This document shows positions 1-8,688 of a DNA stretch of 64,000 bases, piece by piece; positions within the stretch are counted from its first letter, which is position 1, and each line of letters starts with the position of its first letter. This stretch comes from Planctomycetota bacterium (GTDB taxonomy: Bacteria > Planctomycetota > Phycisphaerae > Phycisphaerales > SM1A02). Made by a program: the position numbers and the translations under genes. The stretch covers positions 1-64,000 of the forward strand of contig JADFIR010000010.1 in the NCBI GenBank assembly GCA_022566535.1, given 5' to 3'. The notes under the pieces were generated by a model. The model saw only the letters and a list, made by a program, of their open reading frames with translations, did no database searches and was not told the DNA's origin.

Positions 1-932
1 CCAACACCGCCATTCAATCGAACAACAATGCCCGGGACGTCGGCAACAACATCGTCAACGGCGGGAACCTGCTTACCGTCTCCGGCACCAATGACCTCAC
101 CCTCAGCGGTGTGATCAGCGGCACGGGAGGATTGACCCTCGATAGCAGCGGCTTGCTGACCTTAGCGGGCGTCAACACGTACATCGGCGATACCGAAATC
201 AACAGCGGCGAACTGATCCTTGAGGGATCGGTCGCCGGCGTGATCAACGTCAATGACGGCGGTACCCTCAGCGGTGGCGGCTCTCTGGGCGGTACTATTG
301 CCAATCGGGACGGCGGCACCATCTCGCCCGGCGACGGCATCGGCACGCTCACCGTAGGCGGAAGATACGAACAACTGGCCGGGAGCACGCTTCTCGTCGA
401 GCTGAACGCCGACGATGGAAGCTCCGATCTGCTTGAGATCACCGAGGACGCGACACTGAACAGCGGCAGTGTGCTGCATGTCGTACCTATCAAGGGTTCT
501 GTTCCCCAAGTCGGCCAGCAGTTTGTCATTCTCACCGCCGGCCTCGGCATTACGGACCTCGGCGTTGAAGTGATCTGCCCCGACCGGTATGACGTGTCCG
601 ATGACTTCACCAACGGCGACACCACTTTGTCGATCACCGTCCTAGCGCTGTCATGCGTGGGCGATCTCACCGGGCCGGGCGGTGTGCCTGACGGCTGCGT
701 TGACGCCTTCGATCTCGGCGCGATGCTCGGAGCGTGGTGCTCCGCCGTCAACGATCCGAACCCGCCGAGCCCGCCGTGCGAGAACTGCAGCCCCGCGAAT
801 CTCGCCCTCGCGGACATCTCCGGTGCGGCCAATGTGGCGGATGGTTGCGTCGATGCGTTTGATCTGGCGAAGCTGCTGGCCGCGTGGTGCTCGTTCCTCG
901 GCGGCAACCCCTGCGGCACATGCTTCCCGTAG
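1..932 (+). CDS. autotransporter-repeat secreted protein with dockerin-like tail (5' partial)
   Basis: The frame is open from the window edge, so the N-terminus lies upstream; 309 codons are visible. The first ~200 residues are short Gly/Thr/Asn-rich beta-strand units of the autotransporter-associated beta-strand type (GVISGTGGLTL, TLAGVNTYIGDTEINSGEL, GVINVNDGGTLSGGGSLGG). These normally form a right-handed beta-helix in large surface or secreted proteins. The last ~90 residues are two cysteine-containing dockerin-like modules, each with the core DGCVDAFDL followed by W-C (GAWC, AAWC), ending NPCGTCFP. The same tail occurs in the protein at 6689-8521. The specific function is unknown; a surface or secreted location is inferred from the repeats. 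Confidence 0.8.
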   Translation, partial: NTAIQSNNNARDVGNNIVNGGNLLTVSGTNDLTLSGVISGTGGLTLDSSGLLTLAGVNTYIGDTEINSGELILEGSVAGVINVNDGGTLSGGGSLGGTIANRDGGTISPGDGIGTLTVGGRYEQLAGSTLLVELNADDGSSDLLEITEDATLNSGSVLHVVPIKGSVPQVGQQFVILTAGLGITDLGVEVICPDRYDVSDDFTNGDTTLSITVLALSCVGDLTGPGGVPDGCVDAFDLGAMLGAWCSAVNDPNPPSPPCENCSPANLALADISGAANVADGCVDAFDLAKLLAAWCSFLGGNPCGTCFP

Positions 933-933
933 G

Positions 934-1029
934 TGCGCGGCGCCCTGCCCACCGGACTTCAACAACGATGGCACCGTCGGCATCCTTGACCTGCTCACGC
1001 TAGTAGCCAACTGGGGGCCGTGCGCGTGA
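934..1029 (+). pseudogene. out-of-frame third dockerin-like module
   Basis: Just after the TAG at 930-932, another frame encodes CPPDFNNDGTVGILDLL, then TLVANWGPC and a TGA at 1027. DFNNDGTVGILDLL is a textbook dockerin-type calcium loop as found at planctomycete protein C-termini, and it has no start of its own. Either the upstream gene has lost this module by a +1/-1 shift, or there is an assembly error, or the stop is real and this is a relic. Confidence 0.6.
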
Positions 1030-1156
1030 GCGTTGCGGTCGCACGGGGGCTCCTGCGGCCACGGATCTGCGGCAGGCGCGGCCACCTCGGCAGATGGTGG
1101 CTGAGGTTCCAAGCTCGTCGGGCGGCGTAGTCTGGGTTCGATGGAAGACTTGCGCC

Positions 1157-2599
1157 CTAGCGGATTGAATCGGGCAGCGTGCGCACCCAATCCAATCCAC
1201 TCTTGAGCGAGTGATGCACCAGCGTCAAAGTATCAGTGAGCTCTTCTTTCCAGGTTCTCGTCAAGGGTCGCAAGCCTGAGATCTTCGCGCGCATCAGCAA
1301 CGCCACCTGTGTGTGCCACTCCAGACGGCGCCACTCAATATCGGCACCGCGCCGTGAGCAGTAGGCGGCAAGCAGCTCTGCCAAGCCGCCCAGGACAGTG
1401 ATGCCGATTTGCGGCCGGCGAATCGCCAGAAAGCGCAGATGCGCGAGCAATCGACCCAGATCAAACATCGGGTCTCCAAAGCTCAGATCATCCCAATCGA
1501 CCAGACCCACCTGGTTGTTGGCCACGAGCAGTTGATCACCAAACAGATTGCCGTGTAGCGGGACCCGTTCATCGGACGAGGTTCGCGGTCTTCGCTGGTT
1601 CAGCTCAGCCAACGTTTCGTCGACTTCCTGAGCCAGATGTGGAAGCGCAACCTTCACATCACGCATCGCCTGAGCGAGAGCCTTCAGCTCGCTGACCGGC
1701 CTCCAGGAAGAGAAGGGGTCGACACTAGAGGCGTGCAGCGAAGCAATCGCGCGCCCGACTCGTTCGTACGCGTCGGTCTGAGACGCGTTGACAAGTGTCG
1801 TGAAGGACTCGCCGGGAACAGTGTCCATCACCAGCGCCCGGCGGCGCGAGCTTGACACAACGAGCTTTGGCACCGTGAAATCCAGATTCTGCTGTGATGC
1901 CGCGAGGTTAATGATCTTTAGATTCGCCTTGGCGCGGTTGAAGGCGCGCGGCTCGTAGACCTTGATGTACAAGGGCGCCTCGGTCAGATGCGGAACCGGA
2001 GCCAACCGGAACAACGCGCGGCGCCGCGGAACGTAGCGTATGAGCTGGGGAAGCGCCGGTCGTATCGGGACCACGTCCGGGCAGAGGCCCTGCTTTCTGG
2101 CGAGCTTCCTGAGGAGCTTGCGGAGCTTCTCGGGGTGAAGGCCGACCTTGGCCGCTCGAAGCCGGGGCGCATTGGGCAGCGACCACGCCACCGCCCGCTG
2201 GTCGGGCAGGAGGAAGACGGCTGGCCCGGCGCACTGCAGCGCGTGCTTTGCATCGGCGGCTTTGATGCGACCGCGTGCTTGGGCAGCCGTCCGGAAGACC
2301 TGCACAAACAGGTGCTGGGTCATCGTCGGTTCAGTGGCGCCAGGTTCTGCTGCGGCCACCGCGATAAGCAGACGTGCTCGTTGATACGGCTTGTAGTGAA
2401 CCTGAACGACCTTGGCGGTACATACCGTCGCCGGCTCACCCGCCGCTAGCCATGCCTTGCGCACCGCCTCCAAGAGCACGCTCGGTTCGCGCAGCGACGT
2501 GACTCCGGCAAGAACAGGATCACCAGGCGACGGCTGCTCAACCTCAGACCTGGTCGAGGATGTTGCGCGTGTGAGCCTACTCTCGGTGAAGGCGCGCAT
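1157..2599 (-). CDS. APH/choline-kinase-fold phosphotransferase-like protein
   Basis: A 480-residue protein, last gene of the cluster that starts at 6305. The C-terminal half is an aminoglycoside/choline kinase-type fold: a possible ATP-site Lys in PLYIKVYEP, the catalytic-loop region LHGNLFGDQLL (His349) and the Mg-binding LVDWDDLSFGDP (Asp368). In the canonical HGDxxxxN loop the Asp is the catalytic base; here it is Asn351, and the following metal-binding Asn is Gln356. The protein may therefore be a weak or inactive kinase, or use another chemistry. The N-terminal ~190 residues are not assignable. It starts 3 nt after the stop of the glycerophosphotransferase-like gene. In LicA/LicC systems a kinase of this fold makes phosphocholine; that role here is only an analogy. 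Confidence 0.7.
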   Translation of the reverse strand: MRAFTESRLTRATSSTRSEVEQPSPGDPVLAGVTSLREPSVLLEAVRKAWLAAGEPATVCTAKVVQVHYKPYQRARLLIAVAAAEPGATEPTMTQHLFVQVFRTAAQARGRIKAADAKHALQCAGPAVFLLPDQRAVAWSLPNAPRLRAAKVGLHPEKLRKLLRKLARKQGLCPDVVPIRPALPQLIRYVPRRRALFRLAPVPHLTEAPLYIKVYEPRAFNRAKANLKIINLAASQQNLDFTVPKLVVSSSRRRALVMDTVPGESFTTLVNASQTDAYERVGRAIASLHASSVDPFSSWRPVSELKALAQAMRDVKVALPHLAQEVDETLAELNQRRPRTSSDERVPLHGNLFGDQLLVANNQVGLVDWDDLSFGDPMFDLGRLLAHLRFLAIRRPQIGITVLGGLAELLAAYCSRRGADIEWRRLEWHTQVALLMRAKISGLRPLTRTWKEELTDTLTLVHHSLKSGLDWVRTLPDSIR

Positions 2600-2602
2600 A
2601 CC

Positions 2603-3697
2603 CTACCTCGCAGCACCAAGCAGGCGCTCGGCGCCGACGCCGATTTGTCTGCCCAGCCAGGTCATAGCGGCCGATGTGGCCTCACCCGGGTTGTAAAAGA
2701 GATCTCGCACCATTGCACGTCGTTCATCGGAGTGGGCCATCGGATTGCACAACGAAGATTCCACCAAGGCGACAATGTCATCCCCGTCCCGGGCAACGAT
2801 CCCGCCGCGACGACCCCAGCGCTCCAGATCAAGCATCGAATCCTTTACGGCTCGAGCGCGTTCCATTAGCTCCGGTACATCGAGATAGATCATGGGCCGA
2901 TCCAGTAATGCAAATTCGTTCGTGACCGAGGACGCGTCACTCATCAAGAGATCTGCGCTGAACAGCAACGGAACGACGTCAAGCTCCTGGACGACCTTGC
3001 ATTGATCATCTTCAAACTTGCGGAGGCGATCGCGCCAATCGATCTGCCTGTTCCTCGGATGATCGTGCAGCTTGATAAGCAGATTGTAGAGTCCAGTGCT
3101 CTTCAACTCACGGATGACCTGTTCGCCGGTTCTCTCAAGGGAATTGTGCTTCTGTCCGGTCGGAGCGTAAAGAATGATGGGGCGGGTACGATCGAGACCG
3201 TACCGATCAAGCACCGCCTGGCGATCCAAATCACCGTTGACCAGGCGATCCGTCTTCATGAACCCAATGGGAAGGGCGCGGGCGTCGTTCTCTTGAAAGA
3301 GACCGGCTTCCACGAACCTCCGGTGCATGTATGGGCCGGCCATGAAGTAATGGTCACACGCCATGTTCGCCGGCCTCACCGCACGGTTTCGAAACGAGAT
3401 GCCGTGGAAAATCTGTATCCGCGTGTCCACCCGTCGCGGCAGAATCAGCTTCGAGTTCGCCGCAAAGAGAACATCGAAATCCTCGTTTGCAAGCTCCTCA
3501 ACCGTCAACATGCGAGATTGCGGGATTCCAAACGGCGCGTACATGGCCTGCACGTCGTACGCATAACCGTCGGGGGCCTTTTCGCGCAACCCCCCGGACA
3601 CAAAGAGCTCGACATCCGGGAGCGCAACCAGGCGCTCGTAGAGCGGTCGAAAACAGACGAAGTGAACGTGGGCGTATCCGGAGAATAGGACTCTCAC
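2603..3697 (-). CDS. CDP-glycerol:glycerophosphate glycerophosphotransferase-like protein
   Basis: A 364-residue protein resembling the TagB/TagF-type family that transfers glycerol-phosphate (or a similar alcohol phosphate) from a CDP donor to a growing polymer. Visible family features are the N-terminal VRVLFSGYAHVHF, the central LIKLHDHPRN, and SADLLMSDASSVTNEFALLDRP, which matches the D-x-S-S...E...RP signature of the GT-B C-domain. I chose the GTG at 3697 because its GTGA overlaps the TGA of the upstream nucleotidyltransferase and the conserved region starts right there. A longer ORF upstream only reads across the neighbour. The membrane-proximal cytoplasmic face is the expected site. 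Confidence 0.8.
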   Translation of the reverse strand: MRVLFSGYAHVHFVCFRPLYERLVALPDVELFVSGGLREKAPDGYAYDVQAMYAPFGIPQSRMLTVEELANEDFDVLFAANSKLILPRRVDTRIQIFHGISFRNRAVRPANMACDHYFMAGPYMHRRFVEAGLFQENDARALPIGFMKTDRLVNGDLDRQAVLDRYGLDRTRPIILYAPTGQKHNSLERTGEQVIRELKSTGLYNLLIKLHDHPRNRQIDWRDRLRKFEDDQCKVVQELDVVPLLFSADLLMSDASSVTNEFALLDRPMIYLDVPELMERARAVKDSMLDLERWGRRGGIVARDGDDIVALVESSLCNPMAHSDERRAMVRDLFYNPGEATSAAMTWLGRQIGVGAERLLGAAR

Positions 3698-4515
3698 GGC
3701 AGGTCTCGTGCCGGCATGGCAGCGCCGTTCGCGCCGGTGGGGCCTTGCGCGGGTAAGGCGGACACCGCGTGAGGAGTTGTCTTGCGATCCAGCCATGACG
3801 AGCCGTGGAGCATGATCGCCGGCAAGGTGTCCTGCGCCGCGACCTGAAGATCGCTCGGGAAATCGATCTCGGTCCATGGCAGGCCGGCGATGTCCACAGC
3901 GCGAATGGGAACCCGTCGGGCTAATCGGTCAACGGCGGCGGGCGCCCAGTCCTGTTCGGCGCCGGAACGAATCAACCAGTCTACCTCCTGGAACAGCAGG
4001 CGTGCACCGATGCGGTCGAACTTCAGCACGCCGACGTTCTCGCCGTCGACACGGTCGGCTTGCAGTTCCTTGCCCAGCGCATGCACGATTTTGTCTCGAA
4101 CACTCACCTTCATGTCCTCATCATCGACCCCGGATGAACTGTCGAATGCAAGGGCGCATCCGTGGGCAGCCACTACTCTTTGATAAATGTCGATATGCGC
4201 AAGCACATCGCAGTTCATGAGGGCAAATGATCCGGTTACCCAATGTTGGGCGAGCCAGAGTGAATAGAGGCTATTTGTCTCGTCATATCGTTTGTTGAAG
4301 ATGCAATCGCACCGATCGCCGACGACAGCGCGTATCTTCTCATGCTGGTAGCCGACGACGACGACGATGCGATCGATACCCAGATGCTGAAGAATCTTGA
4401 GCTGCCGTTCGATGAGCGATTCGCCGCCCACGCGCACGAGGCACTTGGGTGTGCCGTTGGACACCGGATCGAGGCGCCGTCCTCTGCCGGCAGCGAGAAT
4501 GACGGCCTGCATCAT
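3694..4515 (-). CDS. sugar-phosphate / choline-phosphate nucleotidyltransferase-like protein
   Basis: A 273-residue GT-A-fold nucleotidyltransferase. The N-terminus MMQAVILAAGRGRRLDP with PKCLVRVGG is the classic nucleotide-binding loop plus the Lys of the active site, and MNCDVL is the metal-binding Asp motif. The size and the motif DETNSLYSLWLA are like LicC-type cytidylyltransferases that activate phosphocholine or phosphonoalkyl groups, which would fit a CDP-dependent transferase next door. The substrate is inferred, not shown. The start codons are the tandem ATGATG that overlaps the ABC transporter stop, with GGAG ~9 nt upstream; its stop overlaps the next gene by 4 nt, so the three genes look translationally coupled. 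Confidence 0.8.
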   Translation of the reverse strand: MMQAVILAAGRGRRLDPVSNGTPKCLVRVGGESLIERQLKILQHLGIDRIVVVVGYQHEKIRAVVGDRCDCIFNKRYDETNSLYSLWLAQHWVTGSFALMNCDVLAHIDIYQRVVAAHGCALAFDSSSGVDDEDMKVSVRDKIVHALGKELQADRVDGENVGVLKFDRIGARLLFQEVDWLIRSGAEQDWAPAAVDRLARRVPIRAVDIAGLPWTEIDFPSDLQVAAQDTLPAIMLHGSSWLDRKTTPHAVSALPAQGPTGANGAAMPARDLP

Positions 4516-6305
4516 CGGGTGCTCTCCGTCGTCTGAAGCGCATGGCAGTGCGACTCGTGATCGCTCCTCCATTGAACCGGAGACCCGTCAAAGATAATCA
4601 ACCTATCACGGAGTTCGATCACGCGATCAAATCGATCGATCGCGATTGGCTCGCTCAGAGCCAGGACAACAGTTCCGGGAATCTTCGAGCTGGTAAGGGC
4701 AGTGATGAGATCTGCTGCGAGGCTGAGCGGCAGTCCCGCGCCCGGATCATCGATCAGCCGCAGCGAGACATCTTGATTGAGAAACTGAGCGAGCGACAGG
4801 AGTCTACGCTCGCCGGCAGAGAGATCCGAGGAGGCCAGGCGGCTGTTCAGACCATCCGGAAGGGACGCGATGATCGAGTCGATCGATCGGCTCAAGTTCG
4901 TGGAGAGATTCGTGATTCCCGCCTGGTCGCCGTGCCCCAGCAGGTGGCGAAGCTTTCGAGCACGCCATTTCGCGGGGTGACTGATGTAGGCAGCCTGCGT
5001 CTCCAAGCTCCGGACCTGCGCGGCATCGAGGCGGATACCGTCCCAAAGAACGCAGCCTGCTTCGAGCTCGTGCCGCCCCGCCATCGTTTTCAGCAACGTC
5101 GATTTGCCGGATCCGGTATCCCCGACAACCGCCACCCGCTCGCCGGCATCGATCGAAAGATCGATGGGACCTAGCCGCGGCTCTCGTTGACGCGCCTTTG
5201 AGCCGATCACAGAAACACCGATCAACTGGAGAGATTCGCTCAGTGGACCGAGACTCGGGAGCACCGCCTCCGTCCGATCGACGTGACGGTGATCGCTGAC
5301 AACCTGAGCGAGGCGATATCCTGCCGCGAAGAACTTGCCTGAACGAGTTCCCTGACGGGCGAGTCGGACGATCGGCCCGCGCATCATCAACGCGTACATC
5401 ATGAACAGCAGCATGTCTGAGGCCGTCATCCGATGGGCTTCGACGGCGCCGCTGCCGAGCACAAGCGCAACGAGCACGGTTCCGCCGAAGACGATGTAGG
5501 TCGCCCACGTGGCCTTGCCGGAAGTGCGGGTCACCGACGCTTCGTGTTCGCCGCTGGAGCGATTGAGCCTGCGAAACTGCGCCTCGTCGGGTCGGCGGCG
5601 CAAGCCGTGCTGGATGGTGTCGGCGAGCTCGCCCTCTTTCTTTCGATTTCGAAGAGACTTCCGAAAGACCGAGGTCGCCCCGGCGGCGGTGATGAGGAAC
5701 GTAACCGTTGCGGCGCCGGCAAATAGCCAGCCAAGCGTCGGGTTGAGCACAAACAAAACAATGCTGACGCTCACGAACAGGACAACATTCGTCGCGACAT
5801 GGACGAGGAACCCCTTCAGCCCGGTTTTCAGGCGAGCGGTGTCCCCCACCAAGCGCGCCACCAGGTCTCCAGGCCGTCTGCGAGCGATCGAGTTCGATTG
5901 CGTCGCCCGTGCGAAGGCATCGGCCCGGATGTCCTTCACGGTTCCGATGCTAAACCTGGCAAAGTGCAGCCTTTCGATGAAATCGCAGAGACCGAGAATG
6001 AGGAGAATGGCGAAGAACGCCGCGCCCATGGCCAGGGGCGCGGACACGCCTTCCGGGACATTGGATAAGAGAAACGGGGCTTGGGCGCCTTCGGACGGGA
6101 TCCATTGTTCCGCCAGCGCGCGCAGCGGCCAGGGGAGCGCGAGCCGCGCCGCGACCACGAGCAGGGCGGCTGCCAGGCCCAAAAACAACGGCTGCCAGTG
6201 ACGGGCGCCGTACCGACACAGCATCGACCCGACAGTCCGATATTTTGCGGATAACGGAGTCGGCAGCCGCGCCGGTCCGATCTTGTCTTGGTTTGATGCA
6301 CTCAT
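4512..6305 (-). CDS. ABC exporter, fused permease-ATPase with degenerate ATPase motifs
   Basis: A 597-residue half-transporter of the exporter (MsbA/lipid-polymer) type. The membrane domain spans roughly residues 35-330 (FLGLAAALLVVAARLAL, AAFFAILLILGLCDFI, NVVLFVSVSIVLFVL, YIVFGGTVLVALVLGSG), followed by an ATPase domain from ~360. Walker A is intact (GDTGSGKST, 395-403) and the signature is LSAGE (495-499). Three other motifs are altered: Walker B ends Asp519-Asp520 instead of Asp-Glu, the Q-loop position reads YISHPAKW, and the switch histidine region reads LALSEP. ATP turnover may be slow or regulatory. The start at 6305 has GAGG upstream and begins the first hydrophilic segment. Substrate export of a lipid-linked phosphopolymer is inferred from the downstream genes. 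Confidence 0.85.
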   Translation of the reverse strand: MSASNQDKIGPARLPTPLSAKYRTVGSMLCRYGARHWQPLFLGLAAALLVVAARLALPWPLRALAEQWIPSEGAQAPFLLSNVPEGVSAPLAMGAAFFAILLILGLCDFIERLHFARFSIGTVKDIRADAFARATQSNSIARRRPGDLVARLVGDTARLKTGLKGFLVHVATNVVLFVSVSIVLFVLNPTLGWLFAGAATVTFLITAAGATSVFRKSLRNRKKEGELADTIQHGLRRRPDEAQFRRLNRSSGEHEASVTRTSGKATWATYIVFGGTVLVALVLGSGAVEAHRMTASDMLLFMMYALMMRGPIVRLARQGTRSGKFFAAGYRLAQVVSDHRHVDRTEAVLPSLGPLSESLQLIGVSVIGSKARQREPRLGPIDLSIDAGERVAVVGDTGSGKSTLLKTMAGRHELEAGCVLWDGIRLDAAQVRSLETQAAYISHPAKWRARKLRHLLGHGDQAGITNLSTNLSRSIDSIIASLPDGLNSRLASSDLSAGERRLLSLAQFLNQDVSLRLIDDPGAGLPLSLAADLITALTSSKIPGTVVLALSEPIAIDRFDRVIELRDRLIIFDGSPVQWRSDHESHCHALQTTESTR

Positions 6306-6688
6306 CGCTGTGACGCCTCGACCAGAGAATGCCACCAACTCGCAGCATTGCAACCCGTGGCGGGCAACCACTATCTTCCCACATCTGCCTGTGATTGCTA
6401 GGAAAAGTAGATAAGAGGATGCCCGAAATATAAAAGACATCTCTTCCGGGGCTGCTGATCTGCGACCGGCAGGCGGCCCATTCATGGCCGGACGGGGCCG
6501 CTACGCTCGCTACAACGGCCCCGGCCTGGGATTACCCTCGGAGCCTCAAACACTGGGAAATTCAGGGATCTGCAGTATCTTGGGACCTCCTCCTGCGATA
6601 TCCTATACACCAGATGGAATTGGCGCTTCCCGGCGGTCCGCCGAATCCGTTGATGTGAGGTGGTGGGTGCGAGTCCAGGAGAAAGCCC
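6306..6688. other. divergent intergenic region
   Basis: This 383-bp gap separates the ABC exporter (-) and the secreted protein (+), so both promoters should lie here. It contains an AT-richer stretch at about 6400-6440 and a perfect 8-bp GC inverted repeat (cggggccg/cggccccg) at 6493-6523. AGGAG at about 6676-6681 serves the gene starting at 6689. I see no convincing coding sequence. Confidence 0.4.
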
Positions 6689-8521
6689 ATGCATCGTCTG
6701 GTCCAATCCTTTGTCGTCCTCAGTGTGCTCAGCCCCTCCATCGCAAGAGCGGCTGATGTGATCTTGAACGAATACAACGCGGTTGCGTCCAACAAATGGC
6801 TTGGCAACCCCACCTCGCCTGAATGCGTCGGGCCAGGTGGGTTTGGGTGCTCGACAAAGGAGGACACCTTCTTCGGACGCGTCATGGGGAACGGTGGGAA
6901 CTGGTTCGAGCTCGTCGTCATCACCGACCACGTCGACATGAGGGGGTGGAGCATGGACTGGGAGGAAGTCGACAACCTCAAAGAGGGGACGATTTTCTTG
7001 AGCGAAGATGTGTTATGGTCGGATCTCCGCGCCGGAACGATCATCACGATTACCGAATTGAGTACGGCCGAAGGCGGACTTGACACCGACACGAGCTTCG
7101 ATCCCTGTAACGGCGACTGGTGGATCAATATCAATTCATTTGACACGACGTACGTCCCCAAGACGACGACCAACGTGCCCGGAGACGGATCGGGCAATTT
7201 CTCAGTAGGCAACGGCGATTGGCGGGTAACGATCTTCAACAGCAGCGATGCCGTGATATACGGTCCAGCGGGTGAAGGCGCGCCTGGTTACTCTGGGACC
7301 AACGTCAACAGCCGGGAAATCCTTCGGTATCAGGACGACCCCAGCAACTCCACTTTGCCCAGCGGTCCGTACGACGATGGGACCCGTAGTTCCTTCGGCT
7401 CGTTCAACAGCTGGTCGAATGAGTTCTCCTGCCGAACGTATCAGAACCTCGATGCGCTTCGTGACGAGCTCGTTGCCACCGAATGCAGGATGTGTCAGCG
7501 CATCGTGCTGAATGGGTACAATGCTGTCGCTGACGATCTATTCCTCAACGGCGGGGACGCAAAGTCGGATTCGGACGGAGGTCAGGCGTCGGATGTGTTC
7601 TTCGGCCGCGTCCTTGCTAACGGAGGTGATTGGTTTGAACTGGCCGTTATCGAGGATCACCTCGATATGCGCAACTGGTCGATGATTTGGGAAAGTGTCG
7701 ATAGCGGTGCAAGCGGAACCATCGTGCTGAGCAATGATCGGTTCTGGTCGGATATCCGTAGCGGCGCCATCCTGACTTTCATTGAATGGACCTCCCCACA
7801 AGGTGGACTTGACTCGGACACGAGTTTCGATCTGGGCGCCGGCGACCGGTGGATTAATATCAACACGTTCGACACGACCTACGTGAGCATGACGACGAGT
7901 AATCTCAAGGGACATATATCCGGTCAGTTTGACGTCGATGCCGACAATTGGCGGCTCATGCTCGTGGATGAACTGATGACGCCGGTCTTCGGCCCGGCAG
8001 GCGAAGGCTCGATCATGTATTACCAGGATAAAGTCAGTAACCAGAACATCTTTCGGCTTGAGGAAAGCCCGTCGTTCCGTACCACACCGCTGAGCCCATA
8101 CGATGATGGGGCGAGCTCGAGTTCCTTTGGGGCTGGCAATCAGTGGACGCTGTGCCCGAGCGGCGTCATCCAACAGCAGGATTTCAGCGCGTTGCCCGAT
8201 TGCCCCGCCCCCAGCGCCGCCGATATCTCTGGTCCGAGCGGCCCCGGCTTCCCCGACGGATGCGTTGATGCGTTCGACCTCGGGACGCTTCTGGGTGCGT
8301 GGTGCTCCTCTGCGAACGACCCAGACCCGCCCGGCGACGTAGACCCGCCCTGCGAGGGCTGCACGGTGGGGATTCTCGGAGGATTCGCCGTCGCGGACAT
8401 CTCCGGCCCGGACGGCGGACCTGACGGGTGCGTCGATGCGTTCGACCTGGCGAAGCTGTTTGCCGAGTGGTGCTCCGTTGCCGGTGGCAATCCGTGCGGC
8501 ACCTGCTTCCCGCCACCGTGA
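6689..8521 (+). CDS. secreted protein with two lamin-tail-like repeats and dockerin-like tail
   Basis: A 610-residue protein with a signal peptide (hydrophobic core after MHRLVQ, cleavage likely after SIARA). Residues ~24-255 and ~263-500 are clear internal duplicates: ILNEYNAV / VLNGYNAV, FFGRVMGNGGNWFEL / FFGRVLANGGDWFEL, GGLDTDTSFD / GGLDSDTSFD, FDTTYV twice. The pattern NEYNAV...WFELVV resembles lamin-tail domains of extracellular proteins. The last ~110 residues hold two modules DGCVDAFDL...WC, ending NPCGTCFPPP, nearly the same as the tail of the protein ending at 932. AGGAG lies just upstream of the ATG. The ligand is unknown; calcium binding is plausible for the tail. Confidence 0.75.
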   Translation: MHRLVQSFVVLSVLSPSIARAADVILNEYNAVASNKWLGNPTSPECVGPGGFGCSTKEDTFFGRVMGNGGNWFELVVITDHVDMRGWSMDWEEVDNLKEGTIFLSEDVLWSDLRAGTIITITELSTAEGGLDTDTSFDPCNGDWWININSFDTTYVPKTTTNVPGDGSGNFSVGNGDWRVTIFNSSDAVIYGPAGEGAPGYSGTNVNSREILRYQDDPSNSTLPSGPYDDGTRSSFGSFNSWSNEFSCRTYQNLDALRDELVATECRMCQRIVLNGYNAVADDLFLNGGDAKSDSDGGQASDVFFGRVLANGGDWFELAVIEDHLDMRNWSMIWESVDSGASGTIVLSNDRFWSDIRSGAILTFIEWTSPQGGLDSDTSFDLGAGDRWININTFDTTYVSMTTSNLKGHISGQFDVDADNWRLMLVDELMTPVFGPAGEGSIMYYQDKVSNQNIFRLEESPSFRTTPLSPYDDGASSSSFGAGNQWTLCPSGVIQQQDFSALPDCPAPSAADISGPSGPGFPDGCVDAFDLGTLLGAWCSSANDPDPPGDVDPPCEGCTVGILGGFAVADISGPDGGPDGCVDAFDLAKLFAEWCSVAGGNPCGTCFPPP

Positions 8522-8688
8522 GGTCTCCGCAGGCCACTTGCCGTGGTGAAGGGCGGACACGCCGAGTCCGCCTACAGGAGGTGCGCGGCTCGTCAGGTTG
8601 TTCCACTTGAGCCGCAACCGCTCTAGGACGACTCTATTGTGCGTAGGGGCGCGGCGACGGCTCGATGACGATCTCAAGTCACCGGCTC

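Noticed and set aside
6484-6756. 90-codon plus-strand ORF upstream of the duplicated secreted protein
   Set aside because: It overlaps the real start and signal peptide at 6689 in another frame, contains the GC inverted repeat, and has no ribosome binding site.
8541-8610. Possible further palindrome copy (ggcggac...gtccgcc with ctcgtcagg)
   Set aside because: The pieces are in the wrong order for the family and the loop strands are missing; probably chance in GC-rich DNA.
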